A stretch of 64,000 nt of DNA. It comes from ZC4RG42 sp003242425. Lineage in GTDB: Bacteria; Pseudomonadota; Gammaproteobacteria; Burkholderiales; SG8-39. The notes beneath the pieces are model-generated. The model saw nothing but the letters and a program-made list of their open reading frames with translations. It ran no database searches and was not told where the DNA came from. The stretch lies in contig CALCIE010000060.1 in the NCBI GenBank assembly GCA_937907425.1, positions 1 to 64,000 of the forward strand. The letters are read 5' to 3'. Below, piece after piece: positions 55,797-63,862 of the stretch (positions are counted from its first letter, which is position 1; each line of letters opens with the position of its first letter). The position numbers and the translations under genes were made by a program.

Positions 55797-56264
55797 ATGG
55801 ACAGAACGAGTTTCGCGATGGGCGTGGTAATGGAACGCCGCATCCTCGCCAATCGCTGGCAGACCGAGCAATGGGTGCCGATCGCCGTCGATACCGATGC
55901 AGCGGAATCGGCGCCGCCGCAGCTGATCTATAAGGACATGTCCTGCGAGCGTTGGTTGCACCCCGGACTCGAAATGCGTCTTTATCGGGACGAGGCCGAA
56001 GGCTATTTTCTCAACTGCAGCACGGCACAGCCGGTGGTGTTCGTGTCCTGGCGCATGGAGGAGGACCGGGCGCGGCCCTGGCTGATCACCGCCAGCTACA
56101 ACGAGGCGTCGCGTCTGCTCGATGCCGGCGAGCAGGTCGAAGGGGTGCCGATGCCGGAGCCGGTCTTGCGGGACGTTTCGGCTTACGTGCAGCTGCACTA
56201 CAGGCCGCAGCCGAAGAAGCGGATCCGTCCGCCTTCATTCAGAGGAGCGCGTCGGGACGAATGA
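55797..56264 (+). CDS. DUF3305 protein of formate dehydrogenase locus
   Basis: A 155-residue DUF3305 protein. Visible parts are MERRILANRWQTEQWVPIAV, MSCERWLHPGLEMRLYRDEA, GYFLNCSTAQPVVFVSWRME and ITASYNEASRLLDAGEQVE. No catalytic motif, signal peptide or membrane helix is evident. The family occurs next to DUF3306 and FDH genes, and the name reflects no known function. The stop overlaps the DUF3306 start. A part in FDH assembly is inferred from context. Later in-frame ATGs at 55818 and 55830 are possible starts. Confidence 0.85.
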   Translation: MDRTSFAMGVVMERRILANRWQTEQWVPIAVDTDAAESAPPQLIYKDMSCERWLHPGLEMRLYRDEAEGYFLNCSTAQPVVFVSWRMEEDRARPWLITASYNEASRLLDAGEQVEGVPMPEPVLRDVSAYVQLHYRPQPKKRIRPPSFRGARRDE

Positions 56265-56902
56265 GCGACGAGACTTTTCTTGCACGCTGGATGCGCCGCA
56301 AGGCCGCGGCGCGCAAAGGGGCCGAAGTGCCCGCGGAAGAACGGGAGCCGCGCGAGCCCGCCATGGCGCCGGCTGTGTCTACGCCTGTGGCGGCATCCGA
56401 AACCGCTGCGCCGCCGGCGCAGCCCGCATCCGGGACTTCGCCGGGCGAGGGCGAGCAGACTGCGCAGTCCGAGTTGCCCCCGCTGGAGGAATTGCGCGGC
56501 ATCGCCTCGGAGTACCGTGACTTCATGCGTCCCGAGGTCGACAAAGAGACGCGTATGGCGGCGTTGAAGCGGCTGTTCCACGATCCGCATTTCAACCGCA
56601 TGGACGGGCTGGACGTCTATATCGACGACTACACCCAACCCGATCCCATTCCGCCTGCCATGCTGGCCGGGCTGCAGCACGCCCGCTCGCTGCTGTTCGA
56701 CGAGCCGATCCCGCAAGCGCCTGTCGGCGAATCGACAGCGGCCGGCGAGACATCGGCCGAAACCACCGGTACCGAAGCAGACACTACGGCTGCGGGCCCG
56801 GAAATCCGCGCAAGTGAGGACAGCCCGGTAGCGAATGAAGGGGCGGAAGACGGCGGCAAGGACCACGCCGCGACTGTGAAAGAATCCAGCCGGCCTACCT
56901 GA
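56261..56902 (+). CDS. DUF3306 protein of formate dehydrogenase locus
   Basis: A 213-residue DUF3306 protein. The conserved N-terminal start FLARWMRRKAAARKG is followed by a variable Pro/Ala/Glu stretch. The conserved centre is PPLEELRGIASEYRDFMRPE, VDKETRMAALKRLFHDPHFN and MDGLDVYIDDYTQPDPIPP. The last 60 residues are acidic and look disordered. No cofactor motif is seen. It is coupled to DUF3305 by ATGA overlap; both probably help FDH biogenesis, which is inference. Confidence 0.88.
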   Translation: MSDETFLARWMRRKAAARKGAEVPAEEREPREPAMAPAVSTPVAASETAAPPAQPASGTSPGEGEQTAQSELPPLEELRGIASEYRDFMRPEVDKETRMAALKRLFHDPHFNRMDGLDVYIDDYTQPDPIPPAMLAGLQHARSLLFDEPIPQAPVGESTAAGETSAETTGTEADTTAAGPEIRASEDSPVANEGAEDGGKDHAATVKESSRPT

Positions 56903-56969
56903 TGCCACCAGATGGTCGCTTACCCGGTTGTCCGCTCATAAACAATATTTTTGTGGCATTGAGATTTTA

Positions 56970-57015
56970 TTGGACCAATTACGCATTAGTGCTATGCTGT
57001 GTACGACATAGCACT
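56970..57015 (+). promoter_or_regulatory. Promoter with palindromic operator before the FDH operon
   Basis: TTGGAC at 56970-56975 and TATGCT at 56993-56998 are separated by 17 bases, a good housekeeping-type promoter in an AT-rich patch. A nine-base inverted repeat AGTGCTATG/CATAGCACT with a ten-base spacer (56988-57015) covers the -10 and likely start site, where a bound repressor would block transcription. It lies 20 bases before the polyferredoxin start codon. It does not match FNR or Fur sites. Confidence 0.65.
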
Positions 57016-57035
57016 TCTGTGCGACAGAGAAAGGG

Positions 57036-59108
57036 ATGCAAGGCCGGCGGCTGAAACTCTGCAGTTGTAATGGCACCCTGCGTCTGGACGCTGCGGCGCT
57101 CCAACGGGCCCTGAGTGCCGACGCGTCGCTGAGCGTGCATGAGCAACTGTGCCGGCGCGAGATCGGGGCCTTCCAGGCCGACGCCGGCCACGACTGCTTG
57201 GTGGCCTGTACCCAGGAAGCGCCGCTGTTCAGCGAACTCGCCGCGGCCGCCGAAAGCCAGGCCGATCTGCGCTTCGTCAACATCCGCGAGCACGCCGGCT
57301 GGTCGGCCGAAGGCGATCAGGCCACGCCCAAGATCGCCGCGCTCATCGCCGCGGCCCAGCTCCCGGCGCCCGAGCCCGTTCCCAACGTCACTTACAAGTC
57401 CAACGGCCGTACGCTCATCCTCGGCCCCGCCGCGCTGGCGTTGCCCTGGGCCGAGCAACTCGCGTCGCAGCTCGAAGTCGCGGTGCTGATCACCGACGAG
57501 GCGCGCGGCGTGGAGCTCCCGGTGGACCGCCGCTATCCCATCTGGTCGGGCAAGGTTTCGAGTTTGCGCGGCTGGCTCGGCGCCTTCGAGCTGCAGTGGC
57601 AGCCGCGCAATCCCATCGACCTCGAGGTCTGTACGCGCTGCAACGCCTGTATCGCCGCCTGTCCCGAGCAGGCTATCGATTACAGCTACCAGATCGATCT
57701 CGACAAGTGCAAAGGCCATCGTGCCTGCGTGCAGGCCTGCGGCTCGATCCATGCCATCGACTTCGAGCGCAACGCTGCGCCGCGTACCGCACAGTTCGAT
57801 CTGGTGTTCGATCTCGGCGCCGCGCCGAGCATCACGGTTCCCTACAAACCGCAGGGCTATTTCGCCCCGGGACCGGATCCGCTCGCCCAGGGGCGTGCCG
57901 CGGCGCAGCTCGTCTACATGGTGGGCGAGTTCGACAAGCCCAAGTTCTTCCAATACGACGCCAAGCGCTGCGTCCACAGCCGTTCGAAGAAGGAGGGCTG
58001 CAGCAACTGCATCGAGGTCTGTTCCACCGGCGCCATTGCCCCGCACGGCGACGGCATCCGTGTGGAGCCGCATCTTTGCGCGGGCTGCGGCGCCTGTACG
58101 AGCGTGTGCCCCAGCGGGGCGATCACCTACGCCTATCCGCGCGTGGCGGAGACCGGCGCGCGGCTGAAGAGGATGCTCTCGGTCTATCGCGCCGCGGGCG
58201 GCGAGCATGCGGCGCTGCTGTTCCACAACGCTGCCGACAGCCGCGAGCTCATTGCGCGGCTCGCGCGCCAGGGCCGCGGTCTGCCCGCGCGCGTCATCCC
58301 GGTGGAGCGCTGGCATCCGGCCTCGGTGGGCATCGACCTGCTGCTCGGCGCCGTGGCCTACGGCGCAAGCCAGGTGCTGTTGTTGCTGACCCGCAAGGAG
58401 GCGGACGAATACGGGGCGGCGCTGGAACGCCAGCTCGGCTATGCCGAAGCGATCCTGCAGGGACTCGGCTATACGGGCGAGCATTTCCGCATCCTCGTTC
58501 CCGACGGCATCGCCGCGCTGGAGCACGCGCTCTGGACGTTGACACCCGCCGCCGCGCCCGCGGAAGCCGCGCGCTTCGATCTCGGCAACGACAAGCGCAA
58601 CACGCTGGACTTCGTCTTCGATCATCTCGCGCGCCACGCGCCGCAGCCGGCCGAGGAAATCGCGCTGCCTGCCGGCGCGCCCTTCGGCCGCGTGAACGTG
58701 GACATCGGCAAATGCACCTTGTGTCTGGCCTGTGCGAGCGCCTGTCCGCAGTCGGCGCTGGTGGACGGCCGCGACGTGCCGGCTTTGCGCTTCATCGAAC
58801 GCAATTGCGTGCAATGCGGGCTGTGCGTGAACACCTGTCCCGAGGACGCGCTGTCGCTCACGCCGCGGCTCGTGCTGGCCGACTACGCGAAGAAGGAGGT
58901 CACGCTCAACCAGGCCGATCCCTTCCATTGCGTGCGCTGCGGCACGGCATTCGGCACCAAACAGGTGGTGGAGAGCATGCTCGGCCGGCTGAGCACCCAC
59001 TGGATGTTCAGCGACGAGCGCGCGCGGCGCCGGCTGCAGATGTGCGCCGACTGCCGCGTCATCGACATGATGGAAGCCGAGGAGGAATCCTCGGCCCTGA
59101 AACAGTGA
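57036..59108 (+). CDS. Multi-cluster 4Fe-4S protein of the FDH operon
   Basis: A 690-residue protein with at least six cysteine clusters. Near residue 199 CTRCNACIAAC; near 225 a shortened CKGHRACVQAC; near 311 CVHSRSKKEGCSNCIEVC; near 348 CAGCGACTSVC. Residues about 375-510 resemble a hydrogenase delta-subunit (MvhD-like) fold. CTLCLACASAC (about 559) and CVQCGLCVNTC (about 591) follow. A C-terminal CVRC...CADC pair and an N-terminal CSC add possible metal sites. No signal peptide or membrane helix is seen, so it is cytoplasmic, whereas the FDH here is Tat-exported. It may carry electrons or serve assembly. First gene of the operon, behind its own promoter. Confidence 0.9.
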   Translation: MQGRRLKLCSCNGTLRLDAAALQRALSADASLSVHEQLCRREIGAFQADAGHDCLVACTQEAPLFSELAAAAESQADLRFVNIREHAGWSAEGDQATPKIAALIAAAQLPAPEPVPNVTYKSNGRTLILGPAALALPWAEQLASQLEVAVLITDEARGVELPVDRRYPIWSGKVSSLRGWLGAFELQWQPRNPIDLEVCTRCNACIAACPEQAIDYSYQIDLDKCKGHRACVQACGSIHAIDFERNAAPRTAQFDLVFDLGAAPSITVPYKPQGYFAPGPDPLAQGRAAAQLVYMVGEFDKPKFFQYDAKRCVHSRSKKEGCSNCIEVCSTGAIAPHGDGIRVEPHLCAGCGACTSVCPSGAITYAYPRVAETGARLKRMLSVYRAAGGEHAALLFHNAADSRELIARLARQGRGLPARVIPVERWHPASVGIDLLLGAVAYGASQVLLLLTRKEADEYGAALERQLGYAEAILQGLGYTGEHFRILVPDGIAALEHALWTLTPAAAPAEAARFDLGNDKRNTLDFVFDHLARHAPQPAEEIALPAGAPFGRVNVDIGKCTLCLACASACPQSALVDGRDVPALRFIERNCVQCGLCVNTCPEDALSLTPRLVLADYAKKEVTLNQADPFHCVRCGTAFGTKQVVESMLGRLSTHWMFSDERARRRLQMCADCRVIDMMEAEEESSALKQ

Positions 59109-59118
59109 GAGGCAGACC

Positions 59119-59733
59119 GTGAGCACCGTGCCGCTGCAGACCCTGAACCCCGAAGCGCAGGCGCGTGCCGACTGGTATGCCTTTCTGGCACGCATCTGGT
59201 ACGGCGGCCCGGACGCGCAACTGCTCGCCGCCATGGCGGGTGCGGACGACGTGGTGGCCGAACATCCGGAAGCGCCGCTCGAGCAGGCCTGGCGGCGGCT
59301 TGCGCAGTCCGCGCAGGTGATCGACGCCGAAACGGCGTGCATCGAGTACGACAGCGTCTTCGTCGGCACGGGCAAGGCCGAGGTGACGCTCTACATGGCG
59401 CACTACCTGCCCGGCGAGACGGGCAAGGACAGGTACCTGGTCCAGTTGCGCCAGCTTCTGCAGCAATGGGGGCTGACGCGCGTCGAAAAGGCGCGCGAGC
59501 CCGAAGACCATCTGGCCGCGTTGTGCGAGGTGATGCGCCATCTCATCCTCGCCGGTGGTCCGGAAGAGCGCACGCTCGACCGGCAGGCGGAGCTGTTCAA
59601 GCGTTTTCTCGCACCGGGGTACGCGGCGTTCGCGGCCGCGGTGCGCGAATCGAGCGCCAATTTCTACAAAAACGTCGCAGGTTTCACCGAGACGTTCTTC
59701 CGCATCGAGGAACAGTCGTTCCAGATGCTGTAA
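59119..59733 (+). CDS. TorD/DmsD-type molybdoenzyme chaperone
   Basis: A 204-residue all-helical chaperone of the TorD family. Typical parts are ARADWYAFLARIWYGGPDAQ, ECIEYDSVF-like IEYDSVFVGTGKAEVTLYMA, and EDHLAALCEVMRHLI. Such proteins bind the Tat signal of a molybdoenzyme and hold it until the cofactor is in place. The client is most likely the FDH catalytic subunit downstream, and perhaps the small Tat protein next to it. Confidence 0.9.
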   Translation: MSTVPLQTLNPEAQARADWYAFLARIWYGGPDAQLLAAMAGADDVVAEHPEAPLEQAWRRLAQSAQVIDAETACIEYDSVFVGTGKAEVTLYMAHYLPGETGKDRYLVQLRQLLQQWGLTRVEKAREPEDHLAALCEVMRHLILAGGPEERTLDRQAELFKRFLAPGYAAFAAAVRESSANFYKNVAGFTETFFRIEEQSFQML

Positions 59734-59758
59734 CTCATTGCCAAGTGAGGAGACAGAC

Positions 59759-59950
59759 ATGGCCGAACCGAAACTGAGCCGCAGAAAGTTCATGCTTTCA
59801 GTCGGGGCAGGCACCGCGGCAGCCGCGGCGGTGGTCGCCGCCAAAGCGGTGCCGCAAGCGAACGCAGCGCAGCAGGCGCAGGCGCCCGCGCGCAAGGGTT
59901 ACCAACTGAGTGAACACGTGCGGAAGTACTACCGCACCACCCTCGTCTGA
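59759..59950 (+). CDS. Small Tat-signal protein of the FDH locus
   Basis: A 63-residue protein that begins with a twin-arginine signal (LSRRKFMLSVGAGTAAAAAV) and ends with a short conserved tail, KGYQLSEHVRKYYRTTLV. It matches the family called formate dehydrogenase region Tat target. No cofactor site is seen. It may guide, anchor or co-export the FDH subunits. The ATG follows GTGAGGAGACAG, and the catalytic subunit starts 13 bases later. Confidence 0.9.
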   Translation: MAEPKLSRRKFMLSVGAGTAAAAAVVAAKAVPQANAAQQAQAPARKGYQLSEHVRKYYRTTLV

Positions 59951-59963
59951 ATAGGAGGTGGCC

Positions 59964-62918
59964 ATGTTGTTGACTAAGAAAAGCGGCAGCGGAGCTTCCG
60001 CGCGGCCCGGCGCGCTGGCGCAGGGGCTTGCCGCGGCGCTCGGCGAGACCATCGACCGGCGGACTTTCCTCAAGCGTTCGGGCATCACGGTCGGCGCCGG
60101 GGCATTCGCGGCGCAGTTGCCCTTCAACATGATCACCGAGGCGAAGGCGCAGCAGAAACCCGCCAATGCGCCGAAGGTGGAGGTCAAGCGTACGGTCTGT
60201 ACCCACTGTTCGGTGGGCTGCGCGATCGACGCGGTGGTCGAGAACGGCGTCTGGGTGCGTCAGGAGCCGGTGTTCGATTCGCCCATCAACCTCGGCGCGC
60301 ATTGCGCCAAGGGCGCGTCGGTGCGCGAGCACGGCATGACCGAACACTCGCACCGCCTCAAGTATCCGATGAAGCTGGTGAACGGCAAGTATCAGCGCAT
60401 CAGCTGGGAGCAGGCGATCGACGAGATCAGCAAGAAGATGCTGAAGATCCGCGAGGAGTCGGGCCCCGACGCGATGTACTTCATCGGCTCTTCGAAGCAC
60501 TCCAACGAGCAGGCCTACCTGCTCTGCAAGTGGGTGCGGCTGTGGGGCACGAACAACTGCGACCACCAGGCGCGCATCTGCCACTCCACGACCGTCGCGG
60601 GTGTGGCGAACACCTGGGGCTACGGCGCGATGACCAACTCCTACAACGACATGCACAACGCCAAGGCGATCCTCTATATCGGATCGAACGCGGCGGAGGC
60701 GCATCCGGTGTCGATGCTGCACGCGCTGCATGCCAAGGAGAACGGCGCCAAGGTCATCGTCTGCGATCCGCGCTTCACGCGTACCGCGGCCAAGGCCGAC
60801 CAGTACATCCGCTTCCGTTCCGGTACCGACATCGCCGTGCTGTTCGGCATGCTGTACCACATCTTCAAGAACGGCTGGGAGGACAAGGAGTACATCTCCA
60901 AGCGCGTCTACGGCATGGACAAGGTGCGCGAGGAAGTGCTCAAGACCTGGACGCCCGAGGAGGTCGAGCGCGTGAGCGGCGTGCCCGAGGCGGAGCTCTA
61001 CAAGGCGGCCGAGACCATGGCCAAGAACCGGCCCTCGACCATCGTCTGGTGCATGGGGCAGACGCAGCACACCATCGGTAACGCCATGGTGCGCGCCTCC
61101 TGCATCCTGCAGCTCGCGCTCGGCAACATCGGCGTCTCGGGCGGCGGTGCCAACATCTTCCGCGGCCACGACAACGTGCAGGGCGCGACCGACGTGGGCC
61201 CGAACCCGGACTCGCTGCCCGGTTACTACGGCATCGCCGAAGGGGCGTACAAGCACTGGTGCCGGGTCTGGAACGTCGATTTCGAGTGGCTGAAGGGACG
61301 CTTCGCCGCGCCGGAGATGATGACCAAGCCCGGCATCACGGTGTCGCGCTGGATCGACGGCGTGCTCGAGAAGAACGAGATGATCGACCAGGGGCCGAAC
61401 ATCCGCGGCGTGTTCTACTGGGGCCATGCGCCGAACTCGCAGTCGCGCGGCCTGGAGATGAAACGCGCGATGGACAAGCTCGATCTGCTGGTGGTGATCG
61501 ATCCCTATCCGTCGGCGACCGCGGCGATGGCGGCGATGCCCGGCAACCCCGAGGATCTCAACCCCAACCGCGACGTCTATCTGCTGCCGGCAGCCACGCA
61601 GTTCGAGACTTCGGGCTCGTGCACGGCTTCCAACCGGTCGCTGCAGTGGCGCGAGAAGGTCATCGATCCGCTGTTCGAGTCGAAGACCGACCACGAGATC
61701 ATGTACCTCTTCGCGCAGAAGCTGGGCTTTGCCGATCAACTCGTCGGCAAGCGCGACGGCAAGCAGAACATCCAGGTCGTCAACAACGAACCGGTGGTCG
61801 AGGACATCCTGCGCGAGATCAACCGCGGCACCTGGACCATCGGCTACACCGGCCAGTCGCCCGAGCGGCTCAAGGCGCACATGCGCAACATGCACGTCTT
61901 CGACGTCAAGACGCTGCGCGCCAAGGGCGGCGTGGACAAGGAGACGGGCTACGTGCTCGACGGCGACTACTTCGGCCTGCCGTGGCCGTGCTACGGCACG
62001 CCGGAGCTGAAGCACCCCGGCACGCACGTGCTCTACAACAACGAGCTGCACGTGATGGAGGGCGGCGGTTGCTTCCGCGCCAACTTCGGCGTGGAGCGCG
62101 ACGGCGTGAGCCTGCTTGCCGAGGACGGCTCGCATCCCAAGGGCAGCGACATCACCACCGGCTATCCCGAGTTCGACCACGTGCTGCTGAAGAAGCTCGG
62201 CTGGTGGGATGAGCTCACCGAAGAGGAGAAGAAGGAGGCCGAAGGCAAGAACTGGAAGACCGACCTCTCGGGCGGGATCATCCGCGTGGCCATGAAGCAC
62301 GGCTGCCATCCCTTCGGCAACGCCAAGGCGCGCGCCATCGTGTGGAACTTCCCCGATCCGATCCCGGTGCACCGCGAGCCGCTGTACAGCCCGCGTCCGG
62401 ACCTGGTCGAGAAGTACCCGACCCACGACGACAAGAAGGCGTTCTGGCGTCTGCCCACGCTCTTCAAGAGCGTGCAGGAGAAGAACCGCGAAATCAGCAA
62501 GCAATTCCCGATCGTGCTCACCAGCGGCCGTCTGGTGGAGTACGAAGGCGGCGGCGAGGAGACGCGCTCCAACCCGTGGCTGGCGGAACTGCAGCAGGAT
62601 GCGTTCGTGGAGATCAACCCCAAGGTGGCCAATGATCGCGGCATCCGCAACGGCGAATACGTCTGGGTGAAGACGCCCAGCGGTGCGCGCCTGAAGGTGA
62701 AGGCGCTCGTCACGGAACGCGTCGGTCCGGATCACGCATTCATCCCGTTCCACTTCTCCGGCTGGTGGCAGGGGCAGGACATGCTCGCCTACTACCCGGA
62801 AGGGGCGGCGCCGATCGTGCGCGGCGAGGCGGTCAACACCGCCACGACCTACGGCTACGACTCGGTGACGATGATGCAGGAAACCAAGACCACGCTCTGC
62901 CAGATCGAGAAGGCGTAG
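59964..62918 (+). CDS. fdhA: Formate dehydrogenase catalytic subunit (Mo-bisMGD, Cys type)
   Basis: A 984-residue molybdoenzyme that oxidises formate to CO2. The twin-arginine signal DRRTFLKRSGITVGAGAF near residue 31 sends it to the periplasm. One 4Fe-4S cluster is bound by CTHCSVGC at 79-86 and a further Cys at about 114. The active-site residue is Cys206 in ARICHSTTVAG, encoded by TGC, not selenocysteine. Cofactor-binding parts include YIGSNAAEAHPV, VCDPRFTRTAAKAD and, at the C-terminus, VLTSGRLVEYEGGGEETRSN. The ATG follows TAGGAGGTGGCC; a GTG two codons earlier lies inside that site. Confidence 0.96.
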   Translation: MLLTKKSGSGASARPGALAQGLAAALGETIDRRTFLKRSGITVGAGAFAAQLPFNMITEAKAQQKPANAPKVEVKRTVCTHCSVGCAIDAVVENGVWVRQEPVFDSPINLGAHCAKGASVREHGMTEHSHRLKYPMKLVNGKYQRISWEQAIDEISKKMLKIREESGPDAMYFIGSSKHSNEQAYLLCKWVRLWGTNNCDHQARICHSTTVAGVANTWGYGAMTNSYNDMHNAKAILYIGSNAAEAHPVSMLHALHAKENGAKVIVCDPRFTRTAAKADQYIRFRSGTDIAVLFGMLYHIFKNGWEDKEYISKRVYGMDKVREEVLKTWTPEEVERVSGVPEAELYKAAETMAKNRPSTIVWCMGQTQHTIGNAMVRASCILQLALGNIGVSGGGANIFRGHDNVQGATDVGPNPDSLPGYYGIAEGAYKHWCRVWNVDFEWLKGRFAAPEMMTKPGITVSRWIDGVLEKNEMIDQGPNIRGVFYWGHAPNSQSRGLEMKRAMDKLDLLVVIDPYPSATAAMAAMPGNPEDLNPNRDVYLLPAATQFETSGSCTASNRSLQWREKVIDPLFESKTDHEIMYLFAQKLGFADQLVGKRDGKQNIQVVNNEPVVEDILREINRGTWTIGYTGQSPERLKAHMRNMHVFDVKTLRAKGGVDKETGYVLDGDYFGLPWPCYGTPELKHPGTHVLYNNELHVMEGGGCFRANFGVERDGVSLLAEDGSHPKGSDITTGYPEFDHVLLKKLGWWDELTEEEKKEAEGKNWKTDLSGGIIRVAMKHGCHPFGNAKARAIVWNFPDPIPVHREPLYSPRPDLVEKYPTHDDKKAFWRLPTLFKSVQEKNREISKQFPIVLTSGRLVEYEGGGEETRSNPWLAELQQDAFVEINPKVANDRGIRNGEYVWVKTPSGARLKVKALVTERVGPDHAFIPFHFSGWWQGQDMLAYYPEGAAPIVRGEAVNTATTYGYDSVTMMQETKTTLCQIEKA

Positions 62919-62939
62919 CGACGCAACCAAAGAGGGACG

Positions 62940-62960
62940 GGCCCGCGCACGGCGCGGGCC
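62940..62960 (+). other. Intercistronic hairpin between fdhA and fdhB
   Basis: A perfect nine-base stem GGCCCGCGC/GCGCGGGCC with an ACG loop lies between the two FDH subunit genes. There is no T-run, so it is unlikely to end transcription. It may protect the fdhA message or mark a processing site that sets subunit ratios. Confidence 0.6.
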
Positions 62961-62981
62961 GATTCCCGGAGGAGATGAGAT

Positions 62982-63614
62982 ATGGCCCGAATGAAATTCC
63001 TCTGCGATGCGGAGCGCTGCATCGAGTGCAATAGCTGCGTGACCGCCTGCAAGAACACCAACGAGGTGCCGTGGGGCATCAACCGGCGCCGCGTGGTGAC
63101 CATCAACGACGGCGTGCCGGGCGAGAAGTCGATCTCTGTCGCCTGCATGCACTGCTCGGACGCGCCCTGCATGGCGGTGTGCCCGGTCGACTGCTTCTAC
63201 CAGACCAGCGAAGGCGTGGTGCTGCACGACAAGGACATGTGCATCGGCTGCGGCTACTGCTTCTACGCCTGTCCCTTCGGCGCGCCGCAGTTCCCGCAGA
63301 CCGGCGCCTTCGGCGCGCGCGGCAAGATGGACAAGTGCACCTTCTGCGCGGGCGGCCCCGAGCAGGACAACAGCCCCGAGGAGTTCGCCAAGTACGGCGC
63401 CAACCGTCTGGCGCAGGGCAGGCTGCCCGCGTGCGCGGAGATGTGCTCCACCAAGGCGCTGATCGCCGGCGACGGCGATGTGCTGGCCGACATCTTCCGC
63501 ACGCGTGTGGTGGTGCGCGGCAAGGGTACGCAGATGGTGGGTTGGGAAACCGCCTACGGCCGTCCCGACACCCGGACGGCGCAGGCGCGCGCAGAAGCGG
63601 AAACAACTAAGTGA
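62982..63614 (+). CDS. fdhB: Formate dehydrogenase iron-sulfur subunit
   Basis: A 210-residue ferredoxin-type subunit with four 4Fe-4S motifs: CIECNSCVTACKNT, CMHCSDAPCMAVCPVDC, CIGCGYCFYACPFGA, and CTFC paired with CAEMC. It carries electrons from the catalytic subunit to the membrane cytochrome. E. coli FdnH is longer and has a C-terminal membrane anchor; here the protein stops without one. The ATG follows CCCGGAGGAGATGAG. Confidence 0.95.
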   Translation: MARMKFLCDAERCIECNSCVTACKNTNEVPWGINRRRVVTINDGVPGEKSISVACMHCSDAPCMAVCPVDCFYQTSEGVVLHDKDMCIGCGYCFYACPFGAPQFPQTGAFGARGKMDKCTFCAGGPEQDNSPEEFAKYGANRLAQGRLPACAEMCSTKALIAGDGDVLADIFRTRVVVRGKGTQMVGWETAYGRPDTRTAQARAEAETTK

Positions 63615-63622
63615 GGGCGCCC

Positions 63623-63838
63623 ATGAAATTCATGCTCGTCATCGCCAGCGCGGCCTTGCTGGTCGCCTGTGCCGAGGCGGATCAGACCGCCACCTACGAT
63701 GACCGCACCCGCAGTTATTCAGGCAAGGCCGATCAGCGTCCGTGGGAAGCGCAGCCGTACGGCGGCGACCGCGCGAAGTGGGAGCGCGAGCTCGCGCAGC
63801 GCGCCATGCATCAGAACGAGTACACCCGCACGCGCTGA
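63623..63838 (+). CDS. Small lipoprotein between FDH beta and gamma genes
   Basis: A 71-residue predicted lipoprotein. The signal peptide MKFMLVIASAALLVACA ends in a lipobox Cys at residue 16. The mature part is polar (DDRTRSYSGKADQRPWEAQ, then WERELAQRAMHQNEYTRTR). No family is recognised. Its position inside the FDH operon suggests a link to the enzyme or its assembly. The ATG is chosen over a GTG four codons upstream because it starts the signal peptide. Confidence 0.8.
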   Translation: MKFMLVIASAALLVACAEADQTATYDDRTRSYSGKADQRPWEAQPYGGDRAKWERELAQRAMHQNEYTRTR

Positions 63839-63862
63839 CGCGACCGGGCAAAGGAGGTCGAT

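Noticed and set aside
56988..57015. FNR or Fur site before the FDH operon
   Set aside because: The palindrome AGTGCTATG/CATAGCACT does not fit TTGAT-N4-ATCAA or the Fur consensus.
60579..60581. Possible selenocysteine codon in the FDH active site
   Set aside because: The active-site codon reads TGC (Cys), so no selenocysteine insertion is needed.
59790..63227. Very long minus-strand frame (1145 codons) opposite the FDH genes
   Set aside because: It is antisense to fdhA and fdhB, whose protein motifs are unambiguous. High GC removes stops in the opposite frame, and the translation shows His/Ala/Arg-rich noise without domains.
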